A DNA stretch of 64,000 nt from JAJDIA01 sp031555145 (GCA_031555145.1 JAVBUR010000043.1:1-64000); one strand, 5' to 3'; counted from the first letter of the stretch, positions 35,176-45,158 are shown. Program-made: numbers and translations. The notes: generated from the letters alone by a model not told the origin.

Positions 35176-37404
35176 TCAAAACAGCACTTTTTGCGTATAA
35201 GCGACCCCTTGGCATACCACTTTTGCGACATGGAATCCACGGGAACCGGCCGGCATCTGCAACACCGTATAGGCCGAATGCAACCGGACATATTGTATTA
35301 ATTTTCCGTCTGCCGTAAAGAGTTGACAGGTGCCTTCTTCCACTCCGTCGGGCAGGTAAATATGCAAGGTCTTCGTATCAGGGTTGACAGATATACGTGC
35401 AGGGGAAACAGGGGTAACCGCTTCGTTCCCTACCCGCCAGGTATAGCGGACCAACGGGTCGACATACAGGGATGTCTTGAACAGGATCGACGGAGAATCG
35501 GGAGCTTCCAGCCATCCGAGAGTGCTATTGACCCAGGTGGTATTTCGGGGTGTATCCTTGGTTTTCAGATTGTAGGTCGTAAAGTAGGTCTTCTCCGGAG
35601 CTGAAACGATCCGGTAGCTGATAAAGAACCGTCCGCTTACTTTTACGTTTTCTCCGAAATAGATAAAGCTTTCCTGTTTCCGGTTGAGGGGCTTTTCCGA
35701 ATCCACGGCCTCTCCGTTCTCCATATTCCCATAGGTAGGGGTGAACTTTTCCGTGTACAGCAAGGTCTCCGGCTTCTGGCTCCCGGTGTATACCGAGACT
35801 TCCACATCCATCACAGCCGTATTCCCACTGGCCGATGAAACAAAGTAAGCGCCATACAGTGTGGCTTCCTGCGACACCTCATACATTTCCGCATAGTCGG
35901 TCACGCCATTGATATTATTTCCGAACAAGGGGATTGTGGCAGAACCGGAAAGCGTCGTTACCTGTACGGAATCTGTCGAGCCGCTGGCCCGTACATTACT
36001 CAACCGATACACATCCGCATGGGCATATGGATCCAGCCCCGGACATTCCAGGCGGCCCGTATTGCGTGGATCAAGCCAGTTCTTCAATTGCCGATCAGGA
36101 GCCGGATCAGCCGTCCAAGCCTGCGAAAGGGCAAAGAAGTAATCATTGACCGGCCGGGAACAACTGGAACTGCCGCCGGATAATCCTCCGATCACCCGTC
36201 CCTGGTTGTCGAACAACGGAGAACCGGAAGAGCCTCCGGCCGTACAGCCTTCCGTCCACTGAGAGACCAACCAATGGGCATCCGGGGCAAAAGGATAAGC
36301 GGAGGTATGGTAAGTCGTCAGTTGCAGTTCGCCATCAAACCAGCCGATCCGTTTAACCGAACTACCCGGATGATGAATATTGGTATAAAGGGGTGTCACC
36401 TTATCGGAGGCATTCCATCCGGCATAATACGGACGATAATAGTCGGGAGGCGTCTGCAACAGTTCCAACAACGCCATATCGTGTTCCTCGTTAACAGCAT
36501 GGAAGAGGGTCGAAGCCATCGACATTTCCTCAGCACCCCGCAAGGCAGTATTGCACAGCGGACTTTCGTAGTTAAAGAAAGAAATGACCGTCCCCGCCAT
36601 ATAGGCATAGTCGGGGTCTTGCAGATAGAACTGTTCGTTCAGGCAATGGGAGGCGGTCAACAAATACGGTTTTTCGTCACCGGAGGTATTATTTACCAAC
36701 ACACCCGAACAGCCGGTTGTGCCGTCAACGATCAACAGCACGACGCTCCGCGCCAGCAAATCGGTCCCATCTTCTTCATTCACATAACAGATCGAAGGAG
36801 GAATGCAACTAAAGGTAGACTTGGTGTCCTGCGGTTCTTTTCCCCTGAAGTCACGATAGCCATGGTTCACCTCACCGACTTTCAACCGTCCGGCAAAAGC
36901 GACACCGGCAGGTTCCTGGTATTCGATAATCAGTTCGTCGCCATACACCGGGGCAACAGGTAATATACCCAAACTGGAATTGTTCAGGTGATTGAACGCA
37001 CCGAGCACATGGCTCTGATCGCTATTATAGAGGAACAGCCGCGCCCCTTCGGGCAGTTCATATTCCGTAAACAATATATTAATAGAGAGCGCCCCTTCCG
37101 ACCGGATACCTAACCGCCACACCCGTGTACCATCGGCCAGGAGGAAAGAAGTGCCCGAATTCGTCCGGTCGAAATCAGTCATAAATTTATAGGCAAACCG
37201 GTATCCGCTACGGAGGTCGCTCTCGTTCAGCGAGTCCCGACGCAATTCTTCAGCCACATCAAAAGCGGGCATATCTTCAAAAAAACGATACGAATCACTC
37301 TTGGTAAGGGCAAAGGGCAAAGGCTGTCCTCCGTGGCTGATCTGGGACAGGCCGGAGAATACAAACACCGTTAACAGGATCGTAGTTACAACTATCTTTC
37401 GCAT
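35176..37404 (-). CDS. Secreted trypsin-like serine endopeptidase with T9SS-like C-terminal domain
   Basis: 742 residues with signal peptide MRKIVVTTILLTVFVFSGLS. A beta-rich propeptide-like region precedes a chymotrypsin-fold protease with an apparent triad of H253 (LLTASHCL), D309 (EEHDMALLELL) and S394 (TAGGSSGSPLFD), and cysteine pairs as in lysyl endopeptidases. Two further beta domains follow. The last ~70 residues (LHIYLPDGVEEGTCQLFTAD ... GFHVAKVVCQGVAYTQKVLF) match the type IX secretion C-terminal signal pattern. The start is ATG 37404. An in-frame extension upstream lies over the divergent fumarase gene and is rejected. A TACATTTG box at 37412-37419 leaves a leader of only a few bases. 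Confidence 0.88.
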   Translation of the reverse strand: MRKIVVTTILLTVFVFSGLSQISHGGQPLPFALTKSDSYRFFEDMPAFDVAEELRRDSLNESDLRSGYRFAYKFMTDFDRTNSGTSFLLADGTRVWRLGIRSEGALSINILFTEYELPEGARLFLYNSDQSHVLGAFNHLNNSSLGILPVAPVYGDELIIEYQEPAGVAFAGRLKVGEVNHGYRDFRGKEPQDTKSTFSCIPPSICYVNEEDGTDLLARSVVLLIVDGTTGCSGVLVNNTSGDEKPYLLTASHCLNEQFYLQDPDYAYMAGTVISFFNYESPLCNTALRGAEEMSMASTLFHAVNEEHDMALLELLQTPPDYYRPYYAGWNASDKVTPLYTNIHHPGSSVKRIGWFDGELQLTTYHTSAYPFAPDAHWLVSQWTEGCTAGGSSGSPLFDNQGRVIGGLSGGSSSCSRPVNDYFFALSQAWTADPAPDRQLKNWLDPRNTGRLECPGLDPYAHADVYRLSNVRASGSTDSVQVTTLSGSATIPLFGNNINGVTDYAEMYEVSQEATLYGAYFVSSASGNTAVMDVEVSVYTGSQKPETLLYTEKFTPTYGNMENGEAVDSEKPLNRKQESFIYFGENVKVSGRFFISYRIVSAPEKTYFTTYNLKTKDTPRNTTWVNSTLGWLEAPDSPSILFKTSLYVDPLVRYTWRVGNEAVTPVSPARISVNPDTKTLHIYLPDGVEEGTCQLFTADGKLIQYVRLHSAYTVLQMPAGSRGFHVAKVVCQGVAYTQKVLF

Positions 37405-37411
37405 GGTAGGG

Positions 37412-37419
37412 CAAATGTA
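37412..37419 (-). promoter_or_regulatory. -7 element of the serine protease gene (near-leaderless)
   Basis: The minus strand reads TACATTTG and ends 8 bases from the ATG at 37404, so the transcript would have almost no 5' leader. Confidence 0.5.
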
Positions 37420-37463
37420 ACTTATTTTTTGAATGAAGCGCCCGTTTTGTATTGAATATTCTG

Positions 37464-37471
37464 TACTTTTG
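37464..37471 (+). promoter_or_regulatory. -7 element of the fumarase gene
   Basis: TACTTTTG. A TTTG sits at 37446-37449 but the 14-nt spacing is shorter than usual. The leader is about 40 nt. Confidence 0.5.
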
Positions 37472-37515
37472 CCAATCTTATAGCAATATACTAATTCAAA
37501 TAAAGATATCAATCT

Positions 37516-39153
37516 ATGGCAACACCTCCGTTCAAGTATCAGGAACCGTTCCCCATGGGGAAAGACACTACCGAGTATTATCTGTTGACAAAAGAGCACG
37601 TTTCCATCGGCGAATTCGATGGGAAACCTGTATTGAAAGTGGAAGCCGAAGGCCTTACCCAATTGGCAAAAGCCTGTTTCCATGACGTGTCATTCTTCCT
37701 TCGCCCCGACCACCAGCAGCAGGTAGCCAATATCCTGGCTGATCCTGAAGCCAGCGATAACGACAAATATGTAGCTCTTACCTTCCTGCGCAACGCCGAA
37801 GTGTCGGCCAAGGGCAAACTGCCTTTCTGCCAGGATACCGGTACAGCGATCATCTCCGGAAAGAAAGGACAGCAGGTATGGACCGGTTTCGACGATGCCG
37901 AAGCGCTGTCGAAAGGAGTCTATGAAACCTATACGGAAGAGAACCTGCGCTATTCGCAGAATGTTCCCCTCAATATGTACGACGAAAAGAACACCGGCTG
38001 CAACCTGCCGGCACAGATCGACCTGTATGCTACCGAAGGCATGGAATATAAATTCCTTTGCATCGCCAAGGGCGGCGGTTCGGCTAACAAGACTTATCTG
38101 TTTCAGGAAACAAAGGCATTGCTGAACCCCGACACATTGGTTCCCTACCTGGTCGAAAAAATGAAGACACTGGGTACAGCCGCCTGCCCTCCCTATCATA
38201 TCGCCTTTGCGATCGGTGGCACCTCTGCTGAAGCAAACCTCAAGACGGTTAAGATGGCTTCTGCCAAATATTACGACAACCTCCCGACCAGCGGTAACGA
38301 AGGCGGCCAGGCTTTCCGCGATATCGAACTCGAAAAGCAGGTATTGGAAGCCGCTTATGGCATCGGTCTCGGCGCACAGTTCGGCGGTAAATACTTTGCA
38401 CACGACGTTCGCATCATCCGTCTGCCCCGCCACGGCGCTTCCTGCCCGGTGGGTATGGGAGTATCCTGTTCGGCCGACCGCAATATCAAGGCGAAGGTCA
38501 ATAAAGACGGTATCTGGATCGAAAAGCTCGAAACAAATCCCGGCCGCCTGATCCCCGAATCCCTGCGCAATGCCGGTGAAGGTGATGCCGTAAAGATCAA
38601 CCTCAACCAGCCGATGGCCGATATCCTGAAAGAACTCGACAAGTATCCGGTAGCTACGCGCCTGTCGCTGTCGGGCACCATCGTGGTAGGCCGCGACATC
38701 GCCCACGCCAAGCTGAAAGAACGCATCGACCGTGGCGAAGGTCTTCCGCAGTATGTCAAGGATCATCCGATCTATTACGCCGGCCCGGCCAAGACACCGG
38801 CAGGCATGCCCTCAGGTTCCTTCGGTCCGACGACAGCCGGACGTATGGACTCATATGTCGACCTCTTCCAGTCGGAAGGCGGTAGCATGATCATGATCGC
38901 CAAAGGAAACCGCAGCCAGCAGGTAACCGACGCCTGTCTGAAACATGGCGGCTTCTACCTTGGCAGCATCGGCGGCCCGGCTGCTATCCTGGCACAGGAC
39001 AGTATTAAGAAAGTAGAATGCCTCGAATACCCGGAACTCGGCATGGAAGCTATCTGGAAGATCGAAGTAGAAAACTTCCCGGCCTTTATCCTCGTTGACA
39101 ATAAAGGCAATGACTTCTTCAAACAGCTCAAACCGCGTTGCGTGAAGGCATAA
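37516..39153 (+). CDS. Class I (iron-sulphur) fumarate hydratase
   Basis: 545 residues, the full length of single-chain FumA/FumB-type enzymes with both alpha and beta regions. [4Fe-4S] ligand candidates are C105 (LPFCQDTGTA), the Cys in GTAACPPYHIAF and that in GASCPVGMGVSC. The beta-part signatures are SLSGTIVVGRDIAHAKLKER and GPTTAGRMDSYVDLFQ. It hydrates fumarate to malate. In anaerobic Bacteroidales it runs in the malate-to-fumarate direction for succinate production. It is an oxygen-sensitive enzyme. It is monocistronic with a strong terminator. Confidence 0.97.
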   Translation: MATPPFKYQEPFPMGKDTTEYYLLTKEHVSIGEFDGKPVLKVEAEGLTQLAKACFHDVSFFLRPDHQQQVANILADPEASDNDKYVALTFLRNAEVSAKGKLPFCQDTGTAIISGKKGQQVWTGFDDAEALSKGVYETYTEENLRYSQNVPLNMYDEKNTGCNLPAQIDLYATEGMEYKFLCIAKGGGSANKTYLFQETKALLNPDTLVPYLVEKMKTLGTAACPPYHIAFAIGGTSAEANLKTVKMASAKYYDNLPTSGNEGGQAFRDIELEKQVLEAAYGIGLGAQFGGKYFAHDVRIIRLPRHGASCPVGMGVSCSADRNIKAKVNKDGIWIEKLETNPGRLIPESLRNAGEGDAVKINLNQPMADILKELDKYPVATRLSLSGTIVVGRDIAHAKLKERIDRGEGLPQYVKDHPIYYAGPAKTPAGMPSGSFGPTTAGRMDSYVDLFQSEGGSMIMIAKGNRSQQVTDACLKHGGFYLGSIGGPAAILAQDSIKKVECLEYPELGMEAIWKIEVENFPAFILVDNKGNDFFKQLKPRCVKA

Positions 39154-39175
39154 GCCCCTGTCCTTATAGACATCG

Positions 39176-39224
39176 GAAACCCCGGAAAGAAGGTAATAAA
39201 TACGGTTACTCTTTCCGGGGTTTC
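39176..39224 (+). terminator. Terminator of the fumarase gene
   Basis: 15-bp stem GAAACCCCGGAAAGA / TCTTTCCGGGGTTTC (39176-39190 with 39210-39224) with a 19-nt loop, then TCTATTTT. Confidence 0.88.
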
Positions 39225-39477
39225 TCTATTTTCCCTACCTTTGAGTCTCGGTTTTTCAATAATAATGTTATCAAACAGGCTGTCATTGCTCAAGATATCA
39301 TGCACTTATGTTATTTTTGCAATGAGAATAGGCAAAATGTCGAGATAAATCGACAGTACGACATTGATCGAAAACCGGGAAGAGATGACAACAAGACCGC
39401 CATACGCTTTGTTTTAAAAGATGTATGCCCTGCGGCATACTACTGTATATGTTATGTTTAACTAAATTGATTGCAAA
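39225..39477 (+). promoter_or_regulatory. Upstream region of aqpZ with two -7 candidates
   Basis: 253 bases between the fumarase terminator and aqpZ. Two TAnnTTTG boxes face the gene, TACCTTTG (39236-39243) and TATTTTTG (39312-39319), so the 5' leader would be about 155 or 230 nt. That is unusually long for this region and leaves room for RNA-level control. No known riboswitch was recognised. Confidence 0.4.
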
Positions 39478-40146
39478 ATGAAAAAGTATTTAGCTGAAAT
39501 GATCGGAACAATGGTTCTGGTACTCATGGGATGTGGTAGCGCCGTATTTGCCGGTACATTCCAACCTTTTGCTGCTGTGGGAACATTGGGGGTAGCATTT
39601 GCTTTCGGGCTTTCTGTTATCGCGATGGCCTACACAATCGGAAAGATCTCCGGTTGCCATATCAACCCGGCCATCACACTCGGGGTATGGTTGAATAAGG
39701 GAATGTCGGGCAAAGACGCCGTTAATTACATGATCTTCCAGGTAATCGGTGCCATTATCGGTTCTGCCATCCTGTTCGTACTGGCCAAAGATTCAGGCTC
39801 AACCACGACGCTCACCGGAGCCAACGGCTACACCGACATGGTGCCGGCGTTCGTTGCCGAAACCGTCTTTACCTTTATCTTCCTGCTGGTAGTACTTGGT
39901 TCTACGTCCAAAGGCGCCAACAACCAGTTTGCCGGTCTTGCCATCGGTCTTGCGTTGGTATTGATCCACATCGTTTGTATCCCCATCACTGGTACATCGG
40001 TGAACCCGGCACGTAGCATCGGCCCGGCCCTGTTCCAGGGAGGTGATGCACTGGCTCAGTTGTGGCTCTTCATCGTAGCTCCGTTCCTCGGCGCTGCCCT
40101 GGCCGCCTTCACCTGGAAAGCCATCGATACCGAACCGGCGAAATAA
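39478..40146 (+). CDS. aqpZ: Aquaporin Z-type water channel (MIP family)
   Basis: 222 residues, six transmembrane helices and two half-helices with NPA motifs (GCHINPAITLG near 63-65; TSVNPARSIG near 180). A His in helix five (VLIHIVCIPITG) and the Arg after the second NPA fit the narrow water-selective filter rather than the glycerol-channel type. It mediates osmotic water flux across the inner membrane. Confidence 0.95.
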   Translation: MKKYLAEMIGTMVLVLMGCGSAVFAGTFQPFAAVGTLGVAFAFGLSVIAMAYTIGKISGCHINPAITLGVWLNKGMSGKDAVNYMIFQVIGAIIGSAILFVLAKDSGSTTTLTGANGYTDMVPAFVAETVFTFIFLLVVLGSTSKGANNQFAGLAIGLALVLIHIVCIPITGTSVNPARSIGPALFQGGDALAQLWLFIVAPFLGAALAAFTWKAIDTEPAK

Positions 40147-40170
40147 ACTGTTCGTTTCAGTATAAAATAC

Positions 40171-40203
40171 AAGCGGCCTGTCTCCCAATGGAGCAGGCCG
40201 CTT
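40171..40203. terminator. Hairpin between convergent aqpZ and the second susD
   Basis: AAGCGGCCTG / CAGGCCGCTT (13-nt loop), followed on the plus strand by CTCATAT and on the minus strand by GTATTTTATA. It lies between two convergent genes and could stop both. Confidence 0.65.
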
Positions 40204-40248
40204 CTCATATCACCCCCTTTCCACTGGGGATTTTTCATATAATAGAAA

Positions 40249-41787
40249 TTAGTCACGTAATATCCACATGATCTCATTTTCCGTATCACTACCACCAAAC
40301 TGACTGGCTACGGCACTCACCACATTGGTGGTGTTGTAGTCGTATTCGGTTTGTGAATACATCCAGCGAACGGGCATTTTGTCGGCTGGAATATTCCGGT
40401 TGGATGCCGGATTGATAGGGATAACAGGATAACCCGTACGTCTGTACTCATAGTACGACATGAAAGGCGCTTGCAGGAAGTGAGCCAGGTATTTCTGTGT
40501 GATGATCTGTTTGATTTGCTGATCAGCCGTGGCTGCAAAGCTCACTCGTGACCCTTGCAGATACGTTGTGATGTAATCGTCGGTGATCTTCATGTTGTGA
40601 TGATAATCCGGATTATCAAGCGTATTGCTGGCGGTGAACGTCATGGCGGCGCGGATACCTTCTTCGTAATACGATTTGGCATTACCCGTCAGAAAACCTC
40701 TGGCGACTGCTTCAGCCAGAATGAAGTTCATTTCGGCATAACTTAGCTTATAGGTCGGTTCACCGGTTGCTTCTTCGGTATAACGGGAATTGATCTGCGA
40801 AATATTCTTCCCTTCTACCGACGCCTGTATTTCGGCAAAGGTACCGGTAGCTTCCACTCCGAAGTAGGCGTTCCAGTCCGAAGAAGAGATGCCATCGGTT
40901 ACCGATTTGGGGGAAGGCTTGGCATAATAGAACATCCGTCTGTCTCCATAGGCTTTCAGGGTGTCTATTACAATGGAAGTAGACTGTACGTAAACGAGAT
41001 AGCTGTTCCCTTCTTTATAGAACGGATACTTTTCCTTTGAACGATCGGCATGCACCAACTGCAGATTATCGGCATTGGAGGTAAAGATCGGCCGACTTAC
41101 GACTGCTTGGAAACGTTCTTTTATTTTCAGGTCGGTATCGCCCGCTTTCTTATACAGATCGGTCAGCAGCCTCAATTGGAACACGTTGACCGCTTTTCTC
41201 CATTTCGTCACATCGCCTTTGTAAACCGGGTCGCCATCAAAGTTATCGCCATTGGCAAACAAGCGGTCGGCCTCGTCAAGTTCATTGAGTAAACCAAGGA
41301 AGACGGACTTCTGGCTATCGAATACAGGTTCTACAATGCCGTTATCGCCCTGTAAAGCTTCGCTGTAAGGGATATCGCCAACGTTCATTGTCATCCGGTA
41401 GAATTTGTACACACGGATGAAGTGTCCGAGACCTTCATACGAATTCTTAAGCTTTTCACTGGTGGCAAAGCCGACCATCCGGTCAACGTTATTGAGGATA
41501 TACATACCCGATTCGTCAAAGCGTCCCAGCTTATTGAACATGTAGTCGATATCGTTTTCTTCTGTCCAGGAAATATCCTTGCACAGCATTTTATCACGCA
41601 TGAAACCTTTCGTATCACCGGTTTCTTTCATGATATTAAGAATCAAATTGGTAGCCAACATACCGGAGGTTACCCGCGTTGATACATCGGGGTTCGTATT
41701 GTAGTCTTCAAAGTTGCTGCAACTGTTGAGTCCGGTACCCATAACCAGCAAACCCGCAATACATACATATATGATGTTCTTTTTCAT
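40249..41787 (-). CDS. SusD/RagB-like outer-membrane lipoprotein (SusD-like_2 type)
   Basis: 512 residues with lipobox GLNSC (Cys about 23). The features of the SusD-like_2 subgroup are visible: CSNFEDYNTNPDVSTRVTSG at the start, ISWTEENDID, VGDIPYSEALQG, FRRTGYPV-type segment EYRRTGYPVIPINPASNRNI, and PVRWMYSQTEYDYNTTNV near the end. Subgroup members are surface substrate-binding partners of SusC-type barrels. It pairs with the SusC 17 bases upstream. No hydrolase is encoded next to it, so the substrate may not be a polysaccharide. Confidence 0.93.
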   Translation of the reverse strand: MKKNIIYVCIAGLLVMGTGLNSCSNFEDYNTNPDVSTRVTSGMLATNLILNIMKETGDTKGFMRDKMLCKDISWTEENDIDYMFNKLGRFDESGMYILNNVDRMVGFATSEKLKNSYEGLGHFIRVYKFYRMTMNVGDIPYSEALQGDNGIVEPVFDSQKSVFLGLLNELDEADRLFANGDNFDGDPVYKGDVTKWRKAVNVFQLRLLTDLYKKAGDTDLKIKERFQAVVSRPIFTSNADNLQLVHADRSKEKYPFYKEGNSYLVYVQSTSIVIDTLKAYGDRRMFYYAKPSPKSVTDGISSSDWNAYFGVEATGTFAEIQASVEGKNISQINSRYTEEATGEPTYKLSYAEMNFILAEAVARGFLTGNAKSYYEEGIRAAMTFTASNTLDNPDYHHNMKITDDYITTYLQGSRVSFAATADQQIKQIITQKYLAHFLQAPFMSYYEYRRTGYPVIPINPASNRNIPADKMPVRWMYSQTEYDYNTTNVVSAVASQFGGSDTENEIMWILRD

Positions 41788-41804
41788 ACTTCTTTCTATT
41801 TAAA

Positions 41805-44800
41805 TTAGAATTCAACTTTCAGGTTCACACCCACATAGCGGATAGAAGGCGATGCAAGGTCGTCTGACGCCTTATCGGGGTCGGCAAACTTGTATTCCTT
41901 TGTCCATAACAACAGGTTCTGTCCGACAAAAGCCACGGAGGCATTCTGCATACCCAGCTTACCGGCCAGTTTCTTCGGCACATCGTAGTTGAGCGAGAGT
42001 TCACGCAATTTGATAAATGTTTCGTCAAGAATCAGTTGCGGACCTTGACGCCACTCTCCTTTGATGTAAGACTCATATGAAACCACCTGGGTATTCTTTT
42101 CAAATACACGGGTATCACTGACAATCCGTCCGTAGGCATCGTATGTAGCCGAACCGGATACAATCTTTACACCGTCGGCAACAAAGGTTTTATTGCCGTT
42201 GACAACTTCTTCGTATCGATACTGAGTGTCGGAATCTGGGTGTGCACCCGTTTGCCACATACTGCGATTGGTGGTAGAGTTTGACAAGCCTCCCACACGT
42301 CCGTCTACACTGACTGATAGCGTGAGGTTTTTGTATTTGAATGAATTGGTCAACCCCCACATCCAGTCAGGATCCGTGTTGCCGATCTTGCTATCGTAGT
42401 CACTCCGTTTCAAGAAACCGTTGAACAGAATAAGGTTTCCCTGTGGGTCACGCTGGAATTCCCTGGCTGTATACGGATCATATCGTGCCCCCTCATACAC
42501 CCACAGTTTGTCCGGGCTGTATTTCTCATCGAGTTTGGCATAATACCTTCTGGCAAGTCCCCAGTTAAATGTGGCGTCCCAACGGAAATCTTTGTTTTGC
42601 ACCGGAGTGGCATTCAATGTAATTTCCACCCCTTTCATTACATACTCTTCGTCGGTATTGATCAGGAGTTGCCTGTAGCCTGAGAGTGGCGACACATTCA
42701 CCTTGGTGGTGTTGTTATAAGTCAGTTTATTATAGTAACTAAGATCCAGATTCAGGCGGTTGTTAAGGAAATGAACGGCAGTCCCCACCTCATAGGTACG
42801 GTTGGTAATCGGCTTTACATTACCCCGGAGATAGGTGGGATATTCTGCCGAGTTTAAACCGTTCCAAACGGAGTTGCTGATACTATAGGCCTGGTTAATA
42901 TCGTAAATAGCAAGGTCGTTTTTAGAAACCGTCCACGAGCCTCTCAGTTTCCAGAAGTTCATCCATTCGGGCAACTGAATTAGTTCGGACATGATGACAC
43001 TACCGCCCACAGAGGGATAGAAATAAGCATTATCATCCGTAGGCAGCGTAGACGACCAGTCGTTACGTCCGGTGATATCCAGATAGAACGTACTCTTGTA
43101 GCCTAACGTTAGTTTTCCAAACAAACTGTTCACCCGTTTGCGGTAGTTACTGACGGATACGGCATAGCCATTCACAGAAGCTTTCAATGAATAGAATCCC
43201 GGGATAGACAGACCGTCTTTGGTTCCCACTTCCTGACTTTTGGTGTTGTATAGATACATAGACCCCCCGAGCAATCCTTCGACAGAGAAATCGCCGAAAC
43301 GTTGGTCGGCCATCAACAGGAGGTCGCTGTTAATCGTATACCCGTAGTTGTCTTGTTCCATATAGTATCCTTTATCTGTACCACCCCAGAAGCGCTGGGA
43401 GTTAATACCTAAAGGAGCCTGTTTCTGCGTCAGATTGATATAGAGGTCCATACCGGTACGGACCATTGCCTTCAGCCAGGGGGTTGCCTGGTAGTTAACC
43501 GAGAACATACCATTGGTTTTATTATTATCAACGGTATTTAGTTTCTCATACGCCATCAGGTAAGGGTTATCATACCAGCCGGCGTAATGCCAGTTTTGTT
43601 CCACATCTTTTTGAACCCAGTAGTCTTTGTATTCCCTGATGTCGTATTCCGGTCCGGTCCAAACCAGCAGGTTGTAGATGTATCCCTGGTTACCATATCC
43701 CTGCCCTACGGTATTGGGAGCGATTTGCTTGCTGTATGCCAACGTACCTTCGGCTGTGATTTTATCACCGATCTTCATTTCGCCACCGAGGGTGTATCTG
43801 AATTGTTGTGCTTTGGCATTCGGATACTGTCCTTTGTTGTATACATATGAGAAGGAAGAACGGATGCTTCCGTTTTCACCCTGTTGGGTAACACTGACAG
43901 TGGTATTACTGATTAAACTGAGTTCAAGGAAGTTATTAAAGTTGTTTTTCCCCTTTGAGGTCAATGGCATGTCGCGGTATTCTTTGGCGATTGGATCCCA
44001 TTGGCTGTATACACGTCCGATATCGAGCTTATCACCCCATACTTCGTCGTCCGTATTGTATTTACCACCATATCCGGCACTGTAGGATGTTTGTACTTTC
44101 GGAATAGCCAGTGTACCGGCGTTAAACATATTACTGGAGTTCACCGTGATCCCGAACCCCTTTTTGCCTGCAGCGCCCTTTTTAGTGGTGATCATGATAG
44201 CGCCGCTACCTCCACGTGATCCATACAACGCCGATGCGGTAGCCCCTTTCAGCACTTGGATGTCGAGGATGTCGTCGGAGTTGAGGTCGCCCAACGTCAA
44301 GGCGGTAGGCACACCGTCAAGTACCAGCAATGGATTTTCACCGCGCAACTTGATACTTGGAGCTTCCATAAATTCACTGGAGTTGAAGACCATCAAACCG
44401 GAAATACGACCGGAGAGGCTGGTGGCAACGTTTACCCCTTTTACTTTTTCAAATGCTTCACCGCCTACTTTCTGGGTAGCATATCCTAATGCCTTTTCCG
44501 AACGTTTCATCCCGAGTGCAGTAACAACCAGTTCGTCTATCTCCTGGCTGTTGTCTTTCATGGTCACATTGATCGTACGTCGTGATCCGACTACGATCTC
44601 CTGTGGCTGAAAACCAACGTATGTGAATACCAGGATGGCGTTGTCACTGGGAACAGAAAGGGAATATTTCCCATCCATATCGGTAACGGTACCCTGGCCG
44701 GTGTTTTTAATCACGATATTCGCACCAATTATAGTCTCTCCGTTCTGATCAGTCACGACCCCGCTGATCGTCCGGCTTTGTTGTTGTGCTCTCGCTTCTT

Positions 44801-45158
44801 TGTTCAAGATGGTCACATGGCGATCGCTAATGGAGTAGGTCAACGCCGTGTTCTTCAAGGCTTGGTCTAATACGTTTTGAATAGACTTGCCGGTAGCATC
44901 GACATTGGCAAATACGTTCTCTACGTCTTTATCTACGTAGAAAAACAGGAATTCGCTTTGTTTTTCAATTGTGGAGAAAAGCTGTGGCAGGCTTACTCCC
45001 GAACTTTTGATGTTGAGTTTCGCTTCCTGTCCGTAAGAATTCACGGCGTATAGTTGGAAGGCCGAAACAAACAGAATAAATAAGGATATTCTCATGATAT
45101 TAATTACTTTTTTTCGCTCTTTTGAGAAAAAAAGGCGTTTGGGTAAGTTAAATTCCAT
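41805..45158 (-). CDS. SusC/RagA-type TonB-dependent transporter with STN domain (second system)
   Basis: 1117 residues. A basic N-terminal extension (22 residues) precedes the signal core MRISLFILFVSAFQLYAVNS. An STN domain (about 52-120), carboxypeptidase-regulatory-like domain (SGVVTDQNGETIIGANIVIK), TonB plug (VLKGATASALYGSRGSGAIM) and large C-terminal barrel (ending NLKVEF) follow. The plug contains LDIQVLKGATASALYG, the standard SusC signature. It should signal through the adjacent FecR/sigma pair. Confidence 0.95.
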   Translation of the reverse strand: MEFNLPKRLFFSKERKKVINIMRISLFILFVSAFQLYAVNSYGQEAKLNIKSSGVSLPQLFSTIEKQSEFLFFYVDKDVENVFANVDATGKSIQNVLDQALKNTALTYSISDRHVTILNKEARAQQQSRTISGVVTDQNGETIIGANIVIKNTGQGTVTDMDGKYSLSVPSDNAILVFTYVGFQPQEIVVGSRRTINVTMKDNSQEIDELVVTALGMKRSEKALGYATQKVGGEAFEKVKGVNVATSLSGRISGLMVFNSSEFMEAPSIKLRGENPLLVLDGVPTALTLGDLNSDDILDIQVLKGATASALYGSRGGSGAIMITTKKGAAGKKGFGITVNSSNMFNAGTLAIPKVQTSYSAGYGGKYNTDDEVWGDKLDIGRVYSQWDPIAKEYRDMPLTSKGKNNFNNFLELSLISNTTVSVTQQGENGSIRSSFSYVYNKGQYPNAKAQQFRYTLGGEMKIGDKITAEGTLAYSKQIAPNTVGQGYGNQGYIYNLLVWTGPEYDIREYKDYWVQKDVEQNWHYAGWYDNPYLMAYEKLNTVDNNKTNGMFSVNYQATPWLKAMVRTGMDLYINLTQKQAPLGINSQRFWGGTDKGYYMEQDNYGYTINSDLLLMADQRFGDFSVEGLLGGSMYLYNTKSQEVGTKDGLSIPGFYSLKASVNGYAVSVSNYRKRVNSLFGKLTLGYKSTFYLDITGRNDWSSTLPTDDNAYFYPSVGGSVIMSELIQLPEWMNFWKLRGSWTVSKNDLAIYDINQAYSISNSVWNGLNSAEYPTYLRGNVKPITNRTYEVGTAVHFLNNRLNLDLSYYNKLTYNNTTKVNVSPLSGYRQLLINTDEEYVMKGVEITLNATPVQNKDFRWDATFNWGLARRYYAKLDEKYSPDKLWVYEGARYDPYTAREFQRDPQGNLILFNGFLKRSDYDSKIGNTDPDWMWGLTNSFKYKNLTLSVSVDGRVGGLSNSTTNRSMWQTGAHPDSDTQYRYEEVVNGNKTFVADGVKIVSGSATYDAYGRIVSDTRVFEKNTQVVSYESYIKGEWRQGPQLILDETFIKLRELSLNYDVPKKLAGKLGMQNASVAFVGQNLLLWTKEYKFADPDKASDDLASPSIRYVGVNLKVEF

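Noticed and set aside
37405..37683. N-terminal extension of the serine protease frame
   Set aside because: It covers the divergent fumarase start and promoter and precedes a clean signal peptide at 37404.
39138..39461. 107-codon plus-strand open frame between fumarase and aqpZ
   Set aside because: It contains the fumarase terminator and both promoter candidates, and has no recognisable protein features.
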